DNA of 64,000 nt from Ovis canadensis (lineage: Eukaryota; Chordata; Mammalia; Artiodactyla; Bovidae): the NCBI RefSeq assembly GCF_042477335.2, contig NC_091246.1:252927001-252991000 (forward strand), read 5' to 3'. Under the pieces are notes generated by a model, which was not told the DNA's origin, made no database searches, and was given only the letters and a program-made list of their open reading frames with translations. Below, piece after piece: positions 51,563 through 62,185 of this stretch; positions within the stretch are counted from its first letter, which is position 1, and every line of letters begins with the position of its first letter. A program made the position numbers and the translations under genes.

Positions 51563-52334
51563 CAGCTTGGACTTGGTGACACTTGGCGCTGGGGTGTGGA
51601 CAGGGTTAGGAGGTGACTGTCCCTACCGCCCCACTCGAATCCCTTGAAGGTAAGGACTGTGTCTTCCTGTTCCTTTGTGAGAGCCAAGAGGGAAGAGAAC
51701 TCTAACCGAATCTGGGGGGAGCTGAATGGCCCCGCGAGACTGTCTCTTCCTAGCCCCCCGTGTTCTAGCTGGGAAGTCTGAGGCTCTGCGAGGGGTGACT
51801 CATGCTTGAGTGAGCAGCAGGACAGCTGTCACTGGCCCTGGGCCGTGACCCTGGCCCCACAGCGTTGCCACTCGAGGGTTGCCTTTCCAGCTGCTCGCCA
51901 CTCTCTTATCTGAGCCATGGCATGGCTGGGCACTGGGAGGCGGGCCTGGACCCCAGGTCAGGGGACCAAAGTCCGTCCAGGTCACAGGGGGTGAACTGTG
52001 CCTCCCCAAAGCCTCCTCCAAAACAGACGTCAGCCCTGCCTGTGGGCTGGGGGTCTGACTTTCCCCTGACAGGTAAGGATGGTGGCTAACCTCGAATGGG
52101 ACCCCCAGAGGAGGGCTGAGGTCTGGGGACTCCTGACCACTGGCCAGACAAGCTCTTTCCTCCAGACAACCTTGGTGGTCATCTCCAAAGGAGGCCAGAA
52201 GGTCCCGAGGATGGATTCTAACCCAATGGCAGAAGTTTTCTTGGCTGCATGGGAGTTGGGGAACCAGGGAGTAAAGGGAGGGGTCTGTCCATCCGCTGAT
52301 TCAGGGGGCATGCAAGTCACAGGGACAGTCCTGG
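51563..52334. other. Unassigned stretch
   Basis: No repeat or gene recognised; 51640-51680 has a faint L2-like 'aggtaaggactgtgtcttcc'. Open frames at 51800-52444 overlap on both strands and have no domain. Confidence 0.35.
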
Positions 52335-52530
52335 CTGGACCACATATTAGTTGTGTGAAGTTCGCAGGTCAGTTGAGATTCCTGGGCCTCCGTTTCCTCA
52401 TGTGTAGGATGGGGACGCGAGCACATGCTCATAGCATCACGTGAGGGCCAAATGATTGCCTGTGTGAATAAAGCGGAGGCAGGTAAGCGCCTGATCCATA
52501 ACAACTACTCAGCAACGTGAGCTACAATTA
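52335..52530 (+). repeat. MIR SINE
   Basis: 'cacatattagttgtgtgaagttcgc', 'cctgggcctccgtttcctc', 'gtgtaggatggggacg', 'gtgagggccaaatgattgcc'. Confidence 0.75.
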
Positions 52531-52864
52531 ATCACCATTTTCTGCCTCATCTTGAGCTACTAGCATTGAGCTGGGTGAGAAACTAAATGTTAGGGTTATG
52601 TCTGAAGTGACCTTTCCTCCCAGTTCAGGTTCTTCTGGAAGAGGTTCTTTCCCTTCCCTCTGAGGCCTGACCCCTGGATCTCCATCTCTCATGGTTACCT
52701 ATGACACCATCGCCTTCATCTTTCCAACTGGCAGATGGAAACCGGTGGTGTTACTGTTCTTCCCAGGGATGTTTACATTTCAAGGCGGCGGGGTGGGGGG
52801 GTGTCCTTTAAAACCCTGACCAGCAAGGATCAGGCTCTGTTGGCTTCAGAAATCTTTGCAGTGC
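52531..52864. other. Unassigned stretch
   Basis: Nothing recognised apart from a G-rich run at 52789-52801. Confidence 0.35.
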
Positions 52865-53120
52865 AAAATAATATGAATAACAACACCGACCATTCATTAA
52901 CCACCTACTGCGTGCCAGATATTGGTCTGAATCCCTTATATGCCTTCCCTTCCTTAACTGTCCTAACAGAAGCCTGAGGTTGGGACTTTTATTGTCACCC
53001 CATTTTATAGATGGAGAAAGTGAGGTGCAGAGCCCATTCGTAACTTGTCCAACTGTCACACGGTAAGTGGCAGAGAAGGGACGCAGAGGCAGGCAACCTG
53101 ACTCCAGAGCCCACTGCAGC
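52865..53120 (-). repeat. MIR SINE, long copy
   Basis: Complement of MIR including its 3' part: 'aaccacctactgcgtgccag', 'tgtcaccccattttatagatggag', 'gaggtgcagagcccattcg', 'cacacggtaagtggcagag', 'cctgactccagagccc'. Confidence 0.85.
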
Positions 53121-53149
53121 CTCTGTTTAACCGAGCACGCGGTATGCAG

Positions 53150-53310
53150 CAGGCATGTGTTCCAGACGCTTTATGCGCGTGACTGTCTCCAGTGTCTCTA
53201 CCTGGCAATATGTTGGGTTTCTCTTTTAACCCTCACACGAGCCCTGTGGAGTGTATTGCCCCCCAGTGTAAAGGTGAGACAGCGGAGACCTGGAGAGAGA
53301 ATTGCTTCTG
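53150..53310 (-). repeat. MIR fragment, second copy
   Basis: 'gtgttccagacgctttatgcg', 'taaccctcacacgagccctgtgg', 'cagtgtaaaggtgagacagc' again complement MIR, immediately after the first copy. Confidence 0.6.
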
Positions 53311-53399
53311 TCGCCTCTTCTGCTGTTGCGAGACTCCTTCAGAAGCTGCTTTGTCCTGACCCCAGTCCCCTGGGGATTGTAGGAGTGTGAGGAGTGGGA

Positions 53400-53612
53400 G
53401 AGAAGGCATCGGCTTCGGAGACAGAATTTCAGATTCCCACCTGCGTCGCTGCTAGCTTACAACTCTGGGAACATCCCAGAGCCTTGTAGAGCCCGGCTAT
53501 TCTCGTGAGCACAGTGGTGGAAGTTGTGCCCATCTCAAGGGCTGTTGTGAGCCTGAAATAGGAGATGCTCTGGGCAGAAGGCACATAGTAGGTGCTCAAT
53601 AAATTGCTTCAT
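53400..53612 (+). repeat. MIR SINE, nearly full length
   Basis: 'ggcatcggcttcggagacag', 'gtcgctgctagcttacaac', 'ctcaagggctgttgtgagcc', ending 'agtaggtgctcaataaattg'. Confidence 0.82.
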
Positions 53613-53873
53613 TGCCCCTAAAGCGAAATGTTTTGCTCTGTGTCCTTATAACACTCTGCCAGCTGCCTCTCTTGGTCCTGCTTACTAGAGGTAAACTCGT
53701 GTCTAGTTCTTCAAGGACCTGGGGCTGCAAAGTTCTTGAAGTTAAAGTCCACATCCCACGCATCTTTAGATCTCCCACTTGGCCCAGTGCTTTTTATTTT
53801 ACATAATAATGTTGGGGTTTTTTTTTTTTTCCTCAAAGTGAAAATAGCTTTTCTATTTCTCTCCTTTTAAAAG

Positions 53874-54090
53874 TGTGTGCTGTGCCAAGTCATATCCAAC
53901 TTTTTGTGACCCTATTGCCTGTAGCCTGCCAGGTGCCTCTGTCCATGGGATTTTTCAGGCAAGGATATTGGAGGGGGTTGCCATTTCCTCCTCCAGGGGA
54001 TCTTCCCGATCCAGGGATTGAACCCCTGTCTCTTATGTCTCCTGCACTGGCAGGCAGTTTCTTTACCACTTTGCACCACCTGAGAAGCCC
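53874..54090 (-). mobile_element. Bov-tA SINE
   Basis: Antisense copy: 'gtgtgctgtgccaagtcatatcc', 'gatttttcaggcaaggatattgg', 'cctgcactggcaggcag', 'ccacctgagaagcccc'. A small insertion ('tcttatgtctcctg') follows the B box. Confidence 0.92.
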
Positions 54091-54227
54091 CCCTTTAAAT
54101 GTAATAAGGGCGCATTTTAAAATGCAGGTAGAATTTGAGCCGCTTTGTCAAATGACGTGAGGTTTAAATGAGATAATGGTGTTGATATCCTTACCACGGT
54201 GGTGCCTTGCAACTGTTTTTATATGTG

Positions 54228-54275
54228 TTTTATATATATATATATATATGCACACATGCACATATATATATATAT
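54228..54275. repeat. (TA)n microsatellite at the BovB 3' tail
   Basis: (TA)n at 54231-54249 and 54262-54275, separated by a short 'gcacacatgcaca'. It abuts the BovB 3' end at 54276, the usual place for a tail-derived microsatellite. Confidence 0.9.
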
Positions 54276-55018
54276 CAGTTCAGTTCAGTTGCTCTGTCGT
54301 GTCTAGCTCTTTGCGACCCCATGGACAGCAGCAGGCCAGGCCTCCCTGTCCATCACCAACTCCCGGAGTTCACTCAGACTCAGGTCCATGAGTCGGTGAA
54401 GCCATCCAGCCTTCTCACCCTCTGTCATCCCCTTCTCCTCCTGCCCCCAATCCCTCCCAGCATCAGGGTCTTTTCCAATGAGTCAGCTCTTCGTATCAGG
54501 TGGCCAAAATACAGGAATTTCACCTTCAGCATCTGTCCTTCCAGTGAATAGTCAGGACTGATTTCATTTAGGATGGACTGGTTTGATTTCCTTGCGGTCC
54601 AAGGGACTCTCAAGAGTCTTCTCCAATACCACAGTTCAAAAGCATCAATTCTTCAGTGCTCAGCTTTCTTTATAGTCCAACTCTCACATCCATACATGAC
54701 CACTGGAAAAACTATAGCTTTGACTAGATGGACCTTTGTTAGCAAAGTAATGTCTCTAGCTTTTAATATGCTGTCTAAGTTGGTCATAACTTTTCTTTCA
54801 AGGAGCAAATGTCTTTTAATTTCACGGCTGCAGTCATCATCTGCAGTGATTTTGGAGTCTAAAAAAATAAAATCTGTCACTGTTTCCATTGTTTCTCCAT
54901 CTATTTGCCATGAAGCGATGGGACCAGATGCCATGACCTCGGTTTTCTGAATGTTGAGTTTTAAGCCAACTTTTTCCACTTTCCTCTTTCACTTTCATCA
55001 AGAGATTCTTTAGTTCTT
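54276..55018 (-). mobile_element. BovB LINE 3' part, 743 bp
   Basis: Antisense, from 'cagttcagttcagttgctctg' to 'tttcactttcatcaagag', the same truncation zone as the 40568 piece. The minus frame 54653-54979 keeps KLNIQKTEVMASGP and [10 protein letters not shown]; the frame is then broken near 54640. Confidence 0.95.
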
Positions 55019-55174
55019 TATCCGTGTATGTTATTATTCAGAAAACACTGAAAGGTGTGTAAAAGAACAAAAACCATCAGCTGACCTTTGGGATGTCCTT
55101 ACAGAATTTCTCCCTGTGTATAAACACATGCACAGAGCCACGGATCAAAGATGAATGCTTTAAAAGTGGGATTT

Positions 55175-55498
55175 TATGGTTTTATTCATTTTTAATTGAA
55201 GCATAGTTGATGTACAGTATTACATAAGTTACAGAGGTACAGCATAGTGATTCACAATTTTTGAAGTTTATGGTTCCTACACAATATTGGCTATATTCCC
55301 TGGCTGTCCAATGTATCCTTATATACATAGCAGGATACCTGTGGCTCCCCTACCCACGCCCGTCCCTCCCCTCTGCTCTCTCCCCCGCTGGTAGCCACTA
55401 GTGTATTCTCTGTATCTGTGAATCTGTTTATTTTTTGTGATATTCACTAGTTTTAGTTTTCGATTCCACATACAAATGATATGGTTTTATAGTGTTTT
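55175..55498 (-). mobile_element. L1 LINE 3' UTR antisense fragment
   Basis: 'ttgaagcatagttgatgtacag', 'acacaatattggctatattccc', 'gtagccactagtgtattctc', 'gattccacatacaaatgat'. Same L1 part as 29369-29773. Confidence 0.85.
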
Positions 55499-56314
55499 GC
55501 AGTGGTGCTTTTTCCCTTCAGTGATAACTGGAGGACCTCCTTCACGCCAGTAAAGATGTGTGTGTTATCCTCAGGATTGCCTGAGTATGACTTCTTATGG
55601 ACATGTCGTGACTTAAGCAGTCAATCCCCAGTTGCTGGACACAGAGGTGACGCCTCTCATCTGAGCTGTCCTGGAAGGTGTGGACCAAGGAAGCCTCTGG
55701 CTGGCTGAAGACGCTGCAGTTACGAAACAGCCATCGGGAAGTCACCGGGGCTGACATGGTGACTTCTGTGGCGAGTCATTTCAAACTTGCATTCAGGACA
55801 ATTAGGGAGCCGGTCCTGTCATCAGGGTCTGGGATGAGTTCAGACGCATTCCTCCTTTTCATGGCCCTGGAAGAGGCAGGCCTCCGGGAAAAAGGGCTTT
55901 GACTCACTCCTTGCTGGCAGTCACCTCCCGTGAGGCGGCCCCATGACTGGGGTGTCTGTTTCAGCAGGAACAGGACCATGAGGCCTCAGAGGACCTGCCT
56001 CCTCTGAGCGCTTTCCCTGGCAAGTGAAAAGCTGTTTGCAAACCAGAAATTGGAGGTAGGTTGTGTGGGAATTTACCCAGCTCATCTCTTAATGGGAGCC
56101 AAGCAAGCCAGTGGAGGAGACAGGAGGGTCCCCACGGGGTGAAGACGGCCTGTCCTGTCCCGTCTTGCTCCTGGAACTCCCAGGACCTCCCTGGCAACAG
56201 CCCACACACCCTGCAGCTGCAGGGTCCTTGCTCATCCTGAGGTCGGTGTGGACATTACAGGATCCAGGCAGGACCTGGCTCAAGGTTTCAGACCTAAGAT
56301 GGCCAGGCCCTGAG
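55499..56314. other. Unassigned stretch
   Basis: No repeat recognised over about 800 bases. Several 60-80 codon frames on both strands, none with a domain. Comparable to 47434-48207 in being repeat-poor. Confidence 0.35.
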
Positions 56315-56460
56315 ACAGGGGAAAGAATCTAGCTTTTCCTCTCCAAGCCTCCGTTTCTCCATCTGTAAAAGCAGAATGAGAGTCTTTCCTCAGATTGATG
56401 AGGTCTGGAGAGAATGAGGTGATCCATGTGAAATGATGCCTGGCCCACAGACTATTTCTA
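56315..56460 (+). repeat. MIR SINE fragment
   Basis: 'cttttcctctccaagcctccg', 'tttctccatctgtaaaagc', 'gaatgaggtgatccatgtg', 'gatgcctggcccacag'. Confidence 0.72.
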
Positions 56461-56721
56461 CTGGGACGGATCTGAGAAGGACAGCATGAGGAGTGGCTGA
56501 AATGCCGGGCAGGGAGCAGAGAGAAGCACCTGTTGGTTCTTGGAGTCAGAGGCCTGTCTGTTCGGGCAGAGATGGACGGGTTGCATCGTGCTGCCGGGCA
56601 GTTTGTAGAGCTTTCCGACAATGAGAACAAGGAAGCCTGGGAGGTCACCTCTGACAGAGGGCGACAGGCTTTCGAGTGACTGCAAAGAGCCACCCACCTC
56701 TGTCAGGCTCCCTTCCAGGAA

Positions 56722-57080
56722 AGTAACTTAGTGTTTCATTTAGCCCCTACCACAACCTCACAGGGGCTCCTCCAAATGGCTCAGTCCCTTCAGTGCAGGA
56801 GCTGCAGGAGACGTGGGTTCGATCCCTGGATCCGAAAGATCCCCTGGAGGAGGAAATGGCAACCCAGTTCAACATCCTTGTGTGGAAAAATCCCGTGGAT
56901 GGAGGAGCCTGGCGGGTTACAGTCCATGGGGTTGCGAAGAGTCGGACAGCCTGAGGGCGCACAACACACGCCACAACCCTGTGGGGCAGAGGCATCATTG
57001 CCACTTTGTAGACAGAGAAGCTGAGGCCCAGAGGGCCCCACATCACACATCCAGTAAGGAGCCTTCTCATTAAGCTCGGG
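56722..57080 (-). repeat. MIR SINE split by Bov-tA
   Basis: 56745-56768 'ccacaacctcacaggggctcc' and 56978-57075 'ctttgtagacagagaagctgaggcccag', 'cacatccagtaaggagcc' are the two sides of one antisense MIR. The Bov-tA lies between, with 'ccacaacc' on both sides. Confidence 0.65.
56763..56975 (+). mobile_element. Bov-tA SINE inside MIR
   Basis: 'ggctcctccaaatggctcag', B box 'gggttcgatcc', 'gatcccctggaggagg', ending 'gaagagtcggacagcctgag'. Flanking 'ccacaacc' (56749 and 56980) is the likely target repeat. Confidence 0.9.
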
Positions 57081-57404
57081 GCTTGAAATTGATTAGGGCG
57101 CATCAGAGAGAGGGGCCCTGTGTCCTCAGGGCTGCACTTCCGGCTGCACTGGCAGAGGGCAAGGGGCCTGGGGCTGGGGTGACAGGGCCTGGCTTCTCCC
57201 TTCCAAGGAGATAGGTGGTTTCCTTCCCTTCCTCAAGGAGCCCTCGCTTCCTGCCATGAGGGAGACAAGGAATTAGCGAGAATGCTACAGACAAATGAAT
57301 CTACAATGGGGAAAAGCAACAAGAGGTCCCTACCTACCCTGGTTTTGAGGGTGCAGAGTGGTTCTAGGGGAAGTGCTACGCTTAAAATCAAAAAGCGCTG
57401 ATTA
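57081..57404. other. Unassigned stretch
   Basis: Nothing recognised. Confidence 0.35.
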
Positions 57405-57586
57405 TGTTGAATATGTTTATGGAAGTAGAGTTGGTTTACAAGACTGTTAGTTTCAGGTATGCAAAAAAGTGATTTTTTGATATATTTTTTCAGATGATTT
57501 TCTATTGTAGGTTATTACAAGATATTGAATATAGTTCCCTACGTTATACAGTAAATCTTATTGTTTATCTGACTGTACTGAATATT
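57405..57586 (-). mobile_element. L1 LINE 3' UTR antisense fragment
   Basis: 'gttagtttcaggtatgcaaa', 'ttctattgtaggttattacaag', 'gaatatagttccctacgttatac', 'gtaaatcttattgtttatctg'. Young-looking L1 3' end. Confidence 0.85.
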
Positions 57587-58059
57587 GGACTTCCCTGGTC
57601 AACCCTGAATATTCACTGGAAGGACTGGTGCTGAAGCTGAAGCTCCAATGACTAATTGGAAAAGACCCTGATGCTGGGAAAGATTGAGGGCAGGAGGAGG
57701 AGGGGGCGACAGAAGATGAGATGGTTGGATGGCATGATTGCCACAATGGACATGAGTTTGAGCAAACCCTGGGAGATAGTGAAGGACAGGGAGGCCTGGC
57801 GTGCTGCAGTTCACGGGGCCACAAAGAGGTGGACACGACTGAGCCACTGAACAGGAAACAACGAGTGGTCCAGCGGCAAAGAGCCTGCCTGCCAGTGCAG
57901 GAGACTCAGGAGACGAGGCTCAAGCTGTGGGTCAGGAAGATCCGCTGGCAACCCACTCAGGTATCCTTGTCTGGGAAATCCCGAGGAAGGAGGAGCCTGG
58001 CGGGCTACAGTCCATGGGGTTGCAAAGAGTCAGACACAGCTTAGCAACCAAACAACAAG
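57587..58059 (+). mobile_element. tRNA-derived SINE (Bov-tA type) split by BovB
   Basis: The head 'ggacttccctggtc' (57587-57600) and the rest 'tggtccagcggcaaagagcc' (from 57866) through 'gcaaagagtcagacacagc' are the two sides of one SINE. The 5-base 'tggtc' is repeated at the break (57596-57600 and 57866-57870). Confidence 0.85.
57601..57863 (+). mobile_element. BovB LINE 3' end nested in a SINE
   Basis: 'gaatattcactggaaggactgg' to 'cacgactgagccactgaac', 263 bases, with an internal deletion of about 30 bases near 57650 ('caatgactaattgg'). Confidence 0.93.
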
Positions 58060-58665
58060 ACAATTAGCTGGGATTTGGAGCAATCTGAACCCTCATATGC
58101 TGCTGCTGGGGGTATACATTTAGATGGCCAACTTGGAAAACTGTCTGGCTATATCGACTAACTCTAAACATGCACAACCCCTGCCACACAGCAATCCCAT
58201 CCCCCAGTTTCTACTCAAGAAAAGCAAATGCTTATGTTCACCTAAAGACAGAGATGAGAAGGCTCTTAGCAGCTTTACTTCAAATAGCCCCAAACTAGAA
58301 ACCACCCACATGTCCATCCATGGTAGAATGGAGAAATACACTGTGACATGTTCTTAGCACATGATATGACCCAGCAAAGAAGCACAAACTACGTGGGTGG
58401 ATCTCCTACAGATAAGACTGAGCGAAAGAAGTGAAAAAAATGTACTGTCCGATTCTGTTGTCCATGAGGCTAGAAAGGAATCCATGGTGAGATACGTCAG
58501 AGCCCAATCACCTTTGGGAGGTGTCACTGGAAGGGGTCACCAGGGAGATTTCTGTTTGTGGGAAATGAACTGGGTGTGGAGTACCCTAGGGTGTGCATGT
58601 GTAGAAATTCATCGAGCTGCACACATATTTGTTGAATGTACATCATCCCTTAGTGCAAGGTCAAA
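58060..58665 (+). mobile_element. Old L1 (L1M) 3' region
   Basis: 'gaaccctcatatgctgctg', 'gatggccaacttggaaaac', 'gaaaccacccacatgtcc', 'gtgggtggatctcctacag' and 'gtcactggaaggggtcacc' in sense order. No open frame. Confidence 0.72.
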
Positions 58666-58694
58666 ACAAGACAGCAACGAAGAAGTGCTGCTAA

Positions 58695-58805
58695 AGCCAG
58701 GATCTGGAGGATAAGTGAGAGCTAGCCAGCGAGAAGGGGACCGGTGTCCCTGGAGTTGGGCCAGCATGTGTAAAGACCTGGAGGCCGGAGGGCACGGTGC
58801 TGCTT
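58695..58805 (-). repeat. L2 LINE fragment
   Basis: 'gagagctagccagcgagaag', 'gccagcatgtgtaaagacctggaggc' is the complement of L2, as at 7930-7965. Confidence 0.5.
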
Positions 58806-58994
58806 CTCATCGTGGCTCTGGGCTCGTCTGACAATGCCCTTGCCCGTTGCTTCTCCGTGCCTGGTTCTACTCACCTGAAGGCCAACACCATGGAACAGGA
58901 TGGTAGAGATCACTTCAAGGGCTCACTTCTCAGATCAGTGTGTGCATGTTCCATCTTTGGGTGGTCGAGGAAGAGGCTAGAGCGGGAGCAGAAT

Positions 58995-59125
58995 GGATGA
59001 GACTTGGAGTTCAAAGTTGGGTTCAGAGTTCAACTGTGCTGTGAATTGTGTGTTTTGGGATAGGCTCTTCACCCCCTGAGCCTCAGGCTCCCCATCTGTA
59101 AGAAGGGTTTAGTGATCGAGTTGGG
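58995..59125 (+). repeat. MIR fragment
   Basis: 'gagttcaactgtgctgtg', 'cttcaccccctgagcctcagg', 'ctccccatctgtaagaagg'. Confidence 0.7.
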
Positions 59126-59139
59126 GTGAAGAAGATACT

Positions 59140-59346
59140 GGGCTTCCCACGTAGTAAAGGACCCACCTGCCAACGCAGGAGACATAAGAGATAGGAGTTT
59201 GATCCCAGGGAGGAATATGCCCTGGAGCAGGGCACAGCAACCCACTCCAGTAATCCTGCCCGGAGAATCCCCACGGATGGAGGAGCCTGGCAGGCTACAG
59301 TCCATGCGGTTGCAAAGAATCAGACACAAATGAAGCAGCTTGGCAC
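59140..59346 (+). mobile_element. Bov-tA SINE
   Basis: 'tgggcttcccacgtagtaaagg', B-box-like 'ggagtttgatccc', 'ggcacagcaacccactccag', ending 'gaatcagacacaaatgaag'. Confidence 0.93.
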
Positions 59347-59574
59347 CCGTGCAAAGAAGATGCCTTACAGGTGCAGTCATTTGGAAATGACGGAAGAAGG
59401 CCTAAAAGCAAGGGCCTCTCCAAATTTGTGGCTCCCCCTAGAATGATCAGCACGGCCCTGGTTAGGCTTCTGCAACCCTTGGCCTTTACTTCCTGTCACA
59501 TGCAGCTCAAAGACCCTCCCCACCCCAGAACAGTGCCTGGCAGGGGGCTGAGGAATGTTGATTCATGATAACTG

Positions 59575-59790
59575 GCCCTTAAAACATTCCAGGCACTGCT
59601 CTCAGCTCTGTGGACTTGCTTCGTCCTCACGGTAACCCCATAAACCACTACCATCCCATTTTACAGAGGGAGAAACTGGGACAGAGCAGGTGAGTAACTT
59701 GCCCACAGCCACACTGTAAATTGGTAAAGCCTGGCCCTGCATGCCCTGCTTGTAACCACACTGCCATACCGCCCGGCTGGCCTGCGTGAG
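59575..59790 (-). repeat. MIR SINE, long copy
   Basis: 'gccttaaaacattccaggcac'-type 3' part, 'ccatcccattttacagagggag', 'cttgcccacagccacactg', 'cctgcttgtaaccacactgcc' is complement MIR over about 200 bases. Confidence 0.85.
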
Positions 59791-60449
59791 AGAGGCCCGG
59801 AGAAGGTCCTGGAAGCACCCAGAGTTCTGCTGACCAAGAAGAGGGCTGTCTGGGCAGCCAGTGGGACACTCTGGCGCCCTGACGTCAGTGAAACCCACGC
59901 CCTTTTCGAGGAAGGCAAACCCACCCAGAATAATTGTTGAGCCAACAGGTAGCTTAAGCCGCCTGTAAGCCTGGAGGTGCCCAGGAGGGACGAGGCTGGG
60001 CAGCGCGCCGTTGCTGCTGGGATGGGCGAGAGTCACCCTTTCTGCCAGCTCTTTTTTTTTTTTTTTCGGCTGTTGTTATTGTCATTATTGTTTGGAGGGA
60101 GGAGAGATGGGGCCTCTCAAGAATTTGCCTGTGCCTTTTAAAGGATTAATTTTCACCTGGAGCATCACGTGGGACTAATAACCATTCCCTTTCCTCTGCG
60201 CCGCCATGTTTTACTGCTGTCTTTCGTTTCGCCATGAAGACACCTGATGGGAATGTTCTAGAAACTGCAGCCTGGGGGTGGGGATGGGGGATGCAAGGGA
60301 GAGGGCAGTTCATTCTTCCTGCCAACAGAACTGGGCTCAGATGATGGGGAGGGCCACTGGGCGTGGGATCATGGGAGAGGCTTATTTTTTGCCTTGCTTC
60401 TTGGGACATTTATGGGCTTTTCACACTGGCATAAGCAAAAAGCATGAAA
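59791..60449. other. Repeat-poor block with T16 run
   Basis: No repeat or exon recognised. T run at about 60051-60066. 60130-60260 contains 'ggattaattttcacctgg', 'gcatcacgtgggactaataac' (a CACGTG E-box at 60167) and 'gccgccatgtttta'. Possible regulatory sequence, unproven. Confidence 0.35.
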
Positions 60450-60805
60450 CAGAAATAATGGTGATAATAGCTAACATTTTACTGAGCATCTACAGCATGC
60501 TGACTTTGTATGCATTGAGTCATTTAACCCTTAAGCACCCTCCCAGGAAGATATTCTTTTTTTTTTTTAAGTCTTTATTGAAGTTTTGTTATAATATTGC
60601 TCACTTTATGTTTTGCTTTTGTGGCCCAAGGCATGCGGGGTCTTAACTCCCTTACTAGGGACTGAACCTGCCTCCCCTGCACCGGAAGGTGAAGTCTTAA
60701 CCTCTGGGCCACCAGGAAAGTCCCCGGGGTAGATATTTTTATTAGGCCCATTTCCAGTTGAGGAACTGATGTGCAGAAAAGCAAATAAGGTAATGCAAAA
60801 TTCAA
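60450..60805 (-). repeat. MIR SINE split by a CHR SINE
   Basis: 60450-60552 ('atagctaacattttactgagcatc', 'cattgagtcatttaacccttaag') and 60727-60800 ('tattaggcccatttccagttgagg', 'aaactgatgtgcag'-like) are the two sides of an antisense MIR. 'agatatt' is repeated at the two edges. Confidence 0.75.
60557..60724 (-). mobile_element. Short tRNA-Glu-derived SINE inside MIR
   Basis: T run at 60557-60569, 'gcccaaggcatgcggggtc', 'gggactgaacctgcctcccc', 'cttaacctctgggccaccagg', 'aaagtcccc'. 'agatatt' at 60549 and 60731 is the likely target repeat. Confidence 0.9.
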
Positions 60806-60844
60806 ACTACCAAATTTTAGAAGAGGTTGGCAATAGAAAGGAAG

Positions 60845-61160
60845 GTCCTACTGATGCTATAATGTGAATTTGAAAAACATGATACTTGGTGAAAGAAGCC
60901 AGGCATGAGGAATCACATATTGTATGATTCCGTTTATAGGAAATGTCCATAAAAGGCAAATCTACAGAGACGGAAAGACAATCAGTGGTTGCCTGGGGCA
61001 GGAGGTGGAAACAGTAAATGGCAGGAGAGATCTTACTGGGAGAGCTGACATCTTCTAGAACTGATTTATAGTGGTGGTTGTGCAATTTGATTAATGTACT
61101 AAAAACCATTGAAATGGGTGGATTACATGATATGTAAAAAATGCCTCAATAACGTTATCA
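60845..61160 (+). mobile_element. Old L1 3' end
   Basis: 'cttggtgaaagaagccaggc', 'gtatgattccgtttatagg', 'gtggttgcctggggcagg', 'gtggtggttgtgcaatttg', 'ggattacatgatatgtaaaa'. Same L1 part as 40280-40560. Confidence 0.8.
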
Positions 61161-61254
61161 GACAAAGAAATGGAATTAAAATGTGAAAACCTAATATTTA
61201 CTGAATACTGAAAAATAGGGATTTTTTTCCAGTGCCAACAGCTCAACCGGTTAT

Positions 61255-61400
61255 TTACCTAAACTCATCTTTGTTGAGCACCTATTATGTGCCATGCATC
61301 ATGCTGGGATATGGAGGTACACTGCTGAACTTGACCTAGTATTGGCACAAGATCCTCGATCTGATGGAAGGTATGGACTAGCAGCTGTTGGGAGTGAGGT
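61255..61400 (-). repeat. L2 LINE 3' end
   Basis: 'tttgttgagcacctattatgtgcc', 'catcatgctgggatatggagg' is the complement of the L2 3' terminus. Confidence 0.65.
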
Positions 61401-61677
61401 GGTTGTCTGTCTCCACGAGCTCCCCCAGGGTTTCTGGAGCTCTTTCATCATTCATCGCTGTTTCCCCAGAATTAGCACAAGGAGGAGCTTGCGCTGAAGC
61501 AGGAGGTCAGTAAATGATCTTGGACTGTTTGGGTCTCTCCAGGCCCAGAACAGAGTTAGGTGCCCCCACCCTACCCGGCCCTTCCAGGAGGGCTTCACAC
61601 CCTGATTCCAGGGCAATGTGGTTAGCAGGACTGATCTGTCTGAGAAAAGGTGGCAGTGAACCGCTCCCCAGGTGTGG

Positions 61678-62185
61678 CTTCTTAACCCTTTCTGTGGGTT
61701 AAGGCCCTTTGGGCATCTGGGGAAGCCTGCGAATCTATCTCATAATAATTTTTAAAATATTACATTCAAACACCAGTGACAATTTTACTAAAATACAACT
61801 ATCAAAATACTAAAAAATTTGTGATACAGTAACATGTTTATTAATACATTAAGTAAGACTTAGTGGTGAATTGAATATGATCTTAAGAGTATGGTAGCTT
61901 AAATGATACTTTGAGATATATAAAAACTGAAGGTGACGTGAAAATACCTGTGATTTCTGTTAGTAATAACATCACAGGGACTTCTCGTTGCCTGCATTCA
62001 TGATTAAGGGAAATACTAAATACCATTCAGGCAAAGAGTTGGACATGACTGAGCAACTGAACGGATTCAGGTACTAGTGAAAATAAAAATGTAACTTTTG
62101 TCTATATCATGGACTTTGTGGAATTCTATCCTTAGCAATCCCCACCCCACCCTGGGGAATCCGTGAACTCCTGGGGTAAGGCAAA
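61678..62185. repeat. Old AT-rich DNA-transposon-like element
   Basis: 'gaatctatctcataataattt', 'gtgatacagtaacatgtttatt', 'gatactttgagatatat', 'gtgaaaatacctgtgatttc', 'gggaatccgtgaactcctg' resemble a hAT-type non-autonomous element whose name I do not recall with certainty. It contains a very short retrotransposed tail at 62032-62064. Confidence 0.4.
62032..62064 (+). repeat. 33-bp insertion: minimal Bov-tA/BovB tail
   Basis: 'caaagagttggacatgactg' and 'agcaactgaac' are the terminal bases of the shared Bov-tA/BovB 3' end. The heptamer 'attcagg' occurs at 62025-62031 and 62065-62071, consistent with a target duplication around an extremely 5'-truncated insertion. Confidence 0.7.
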
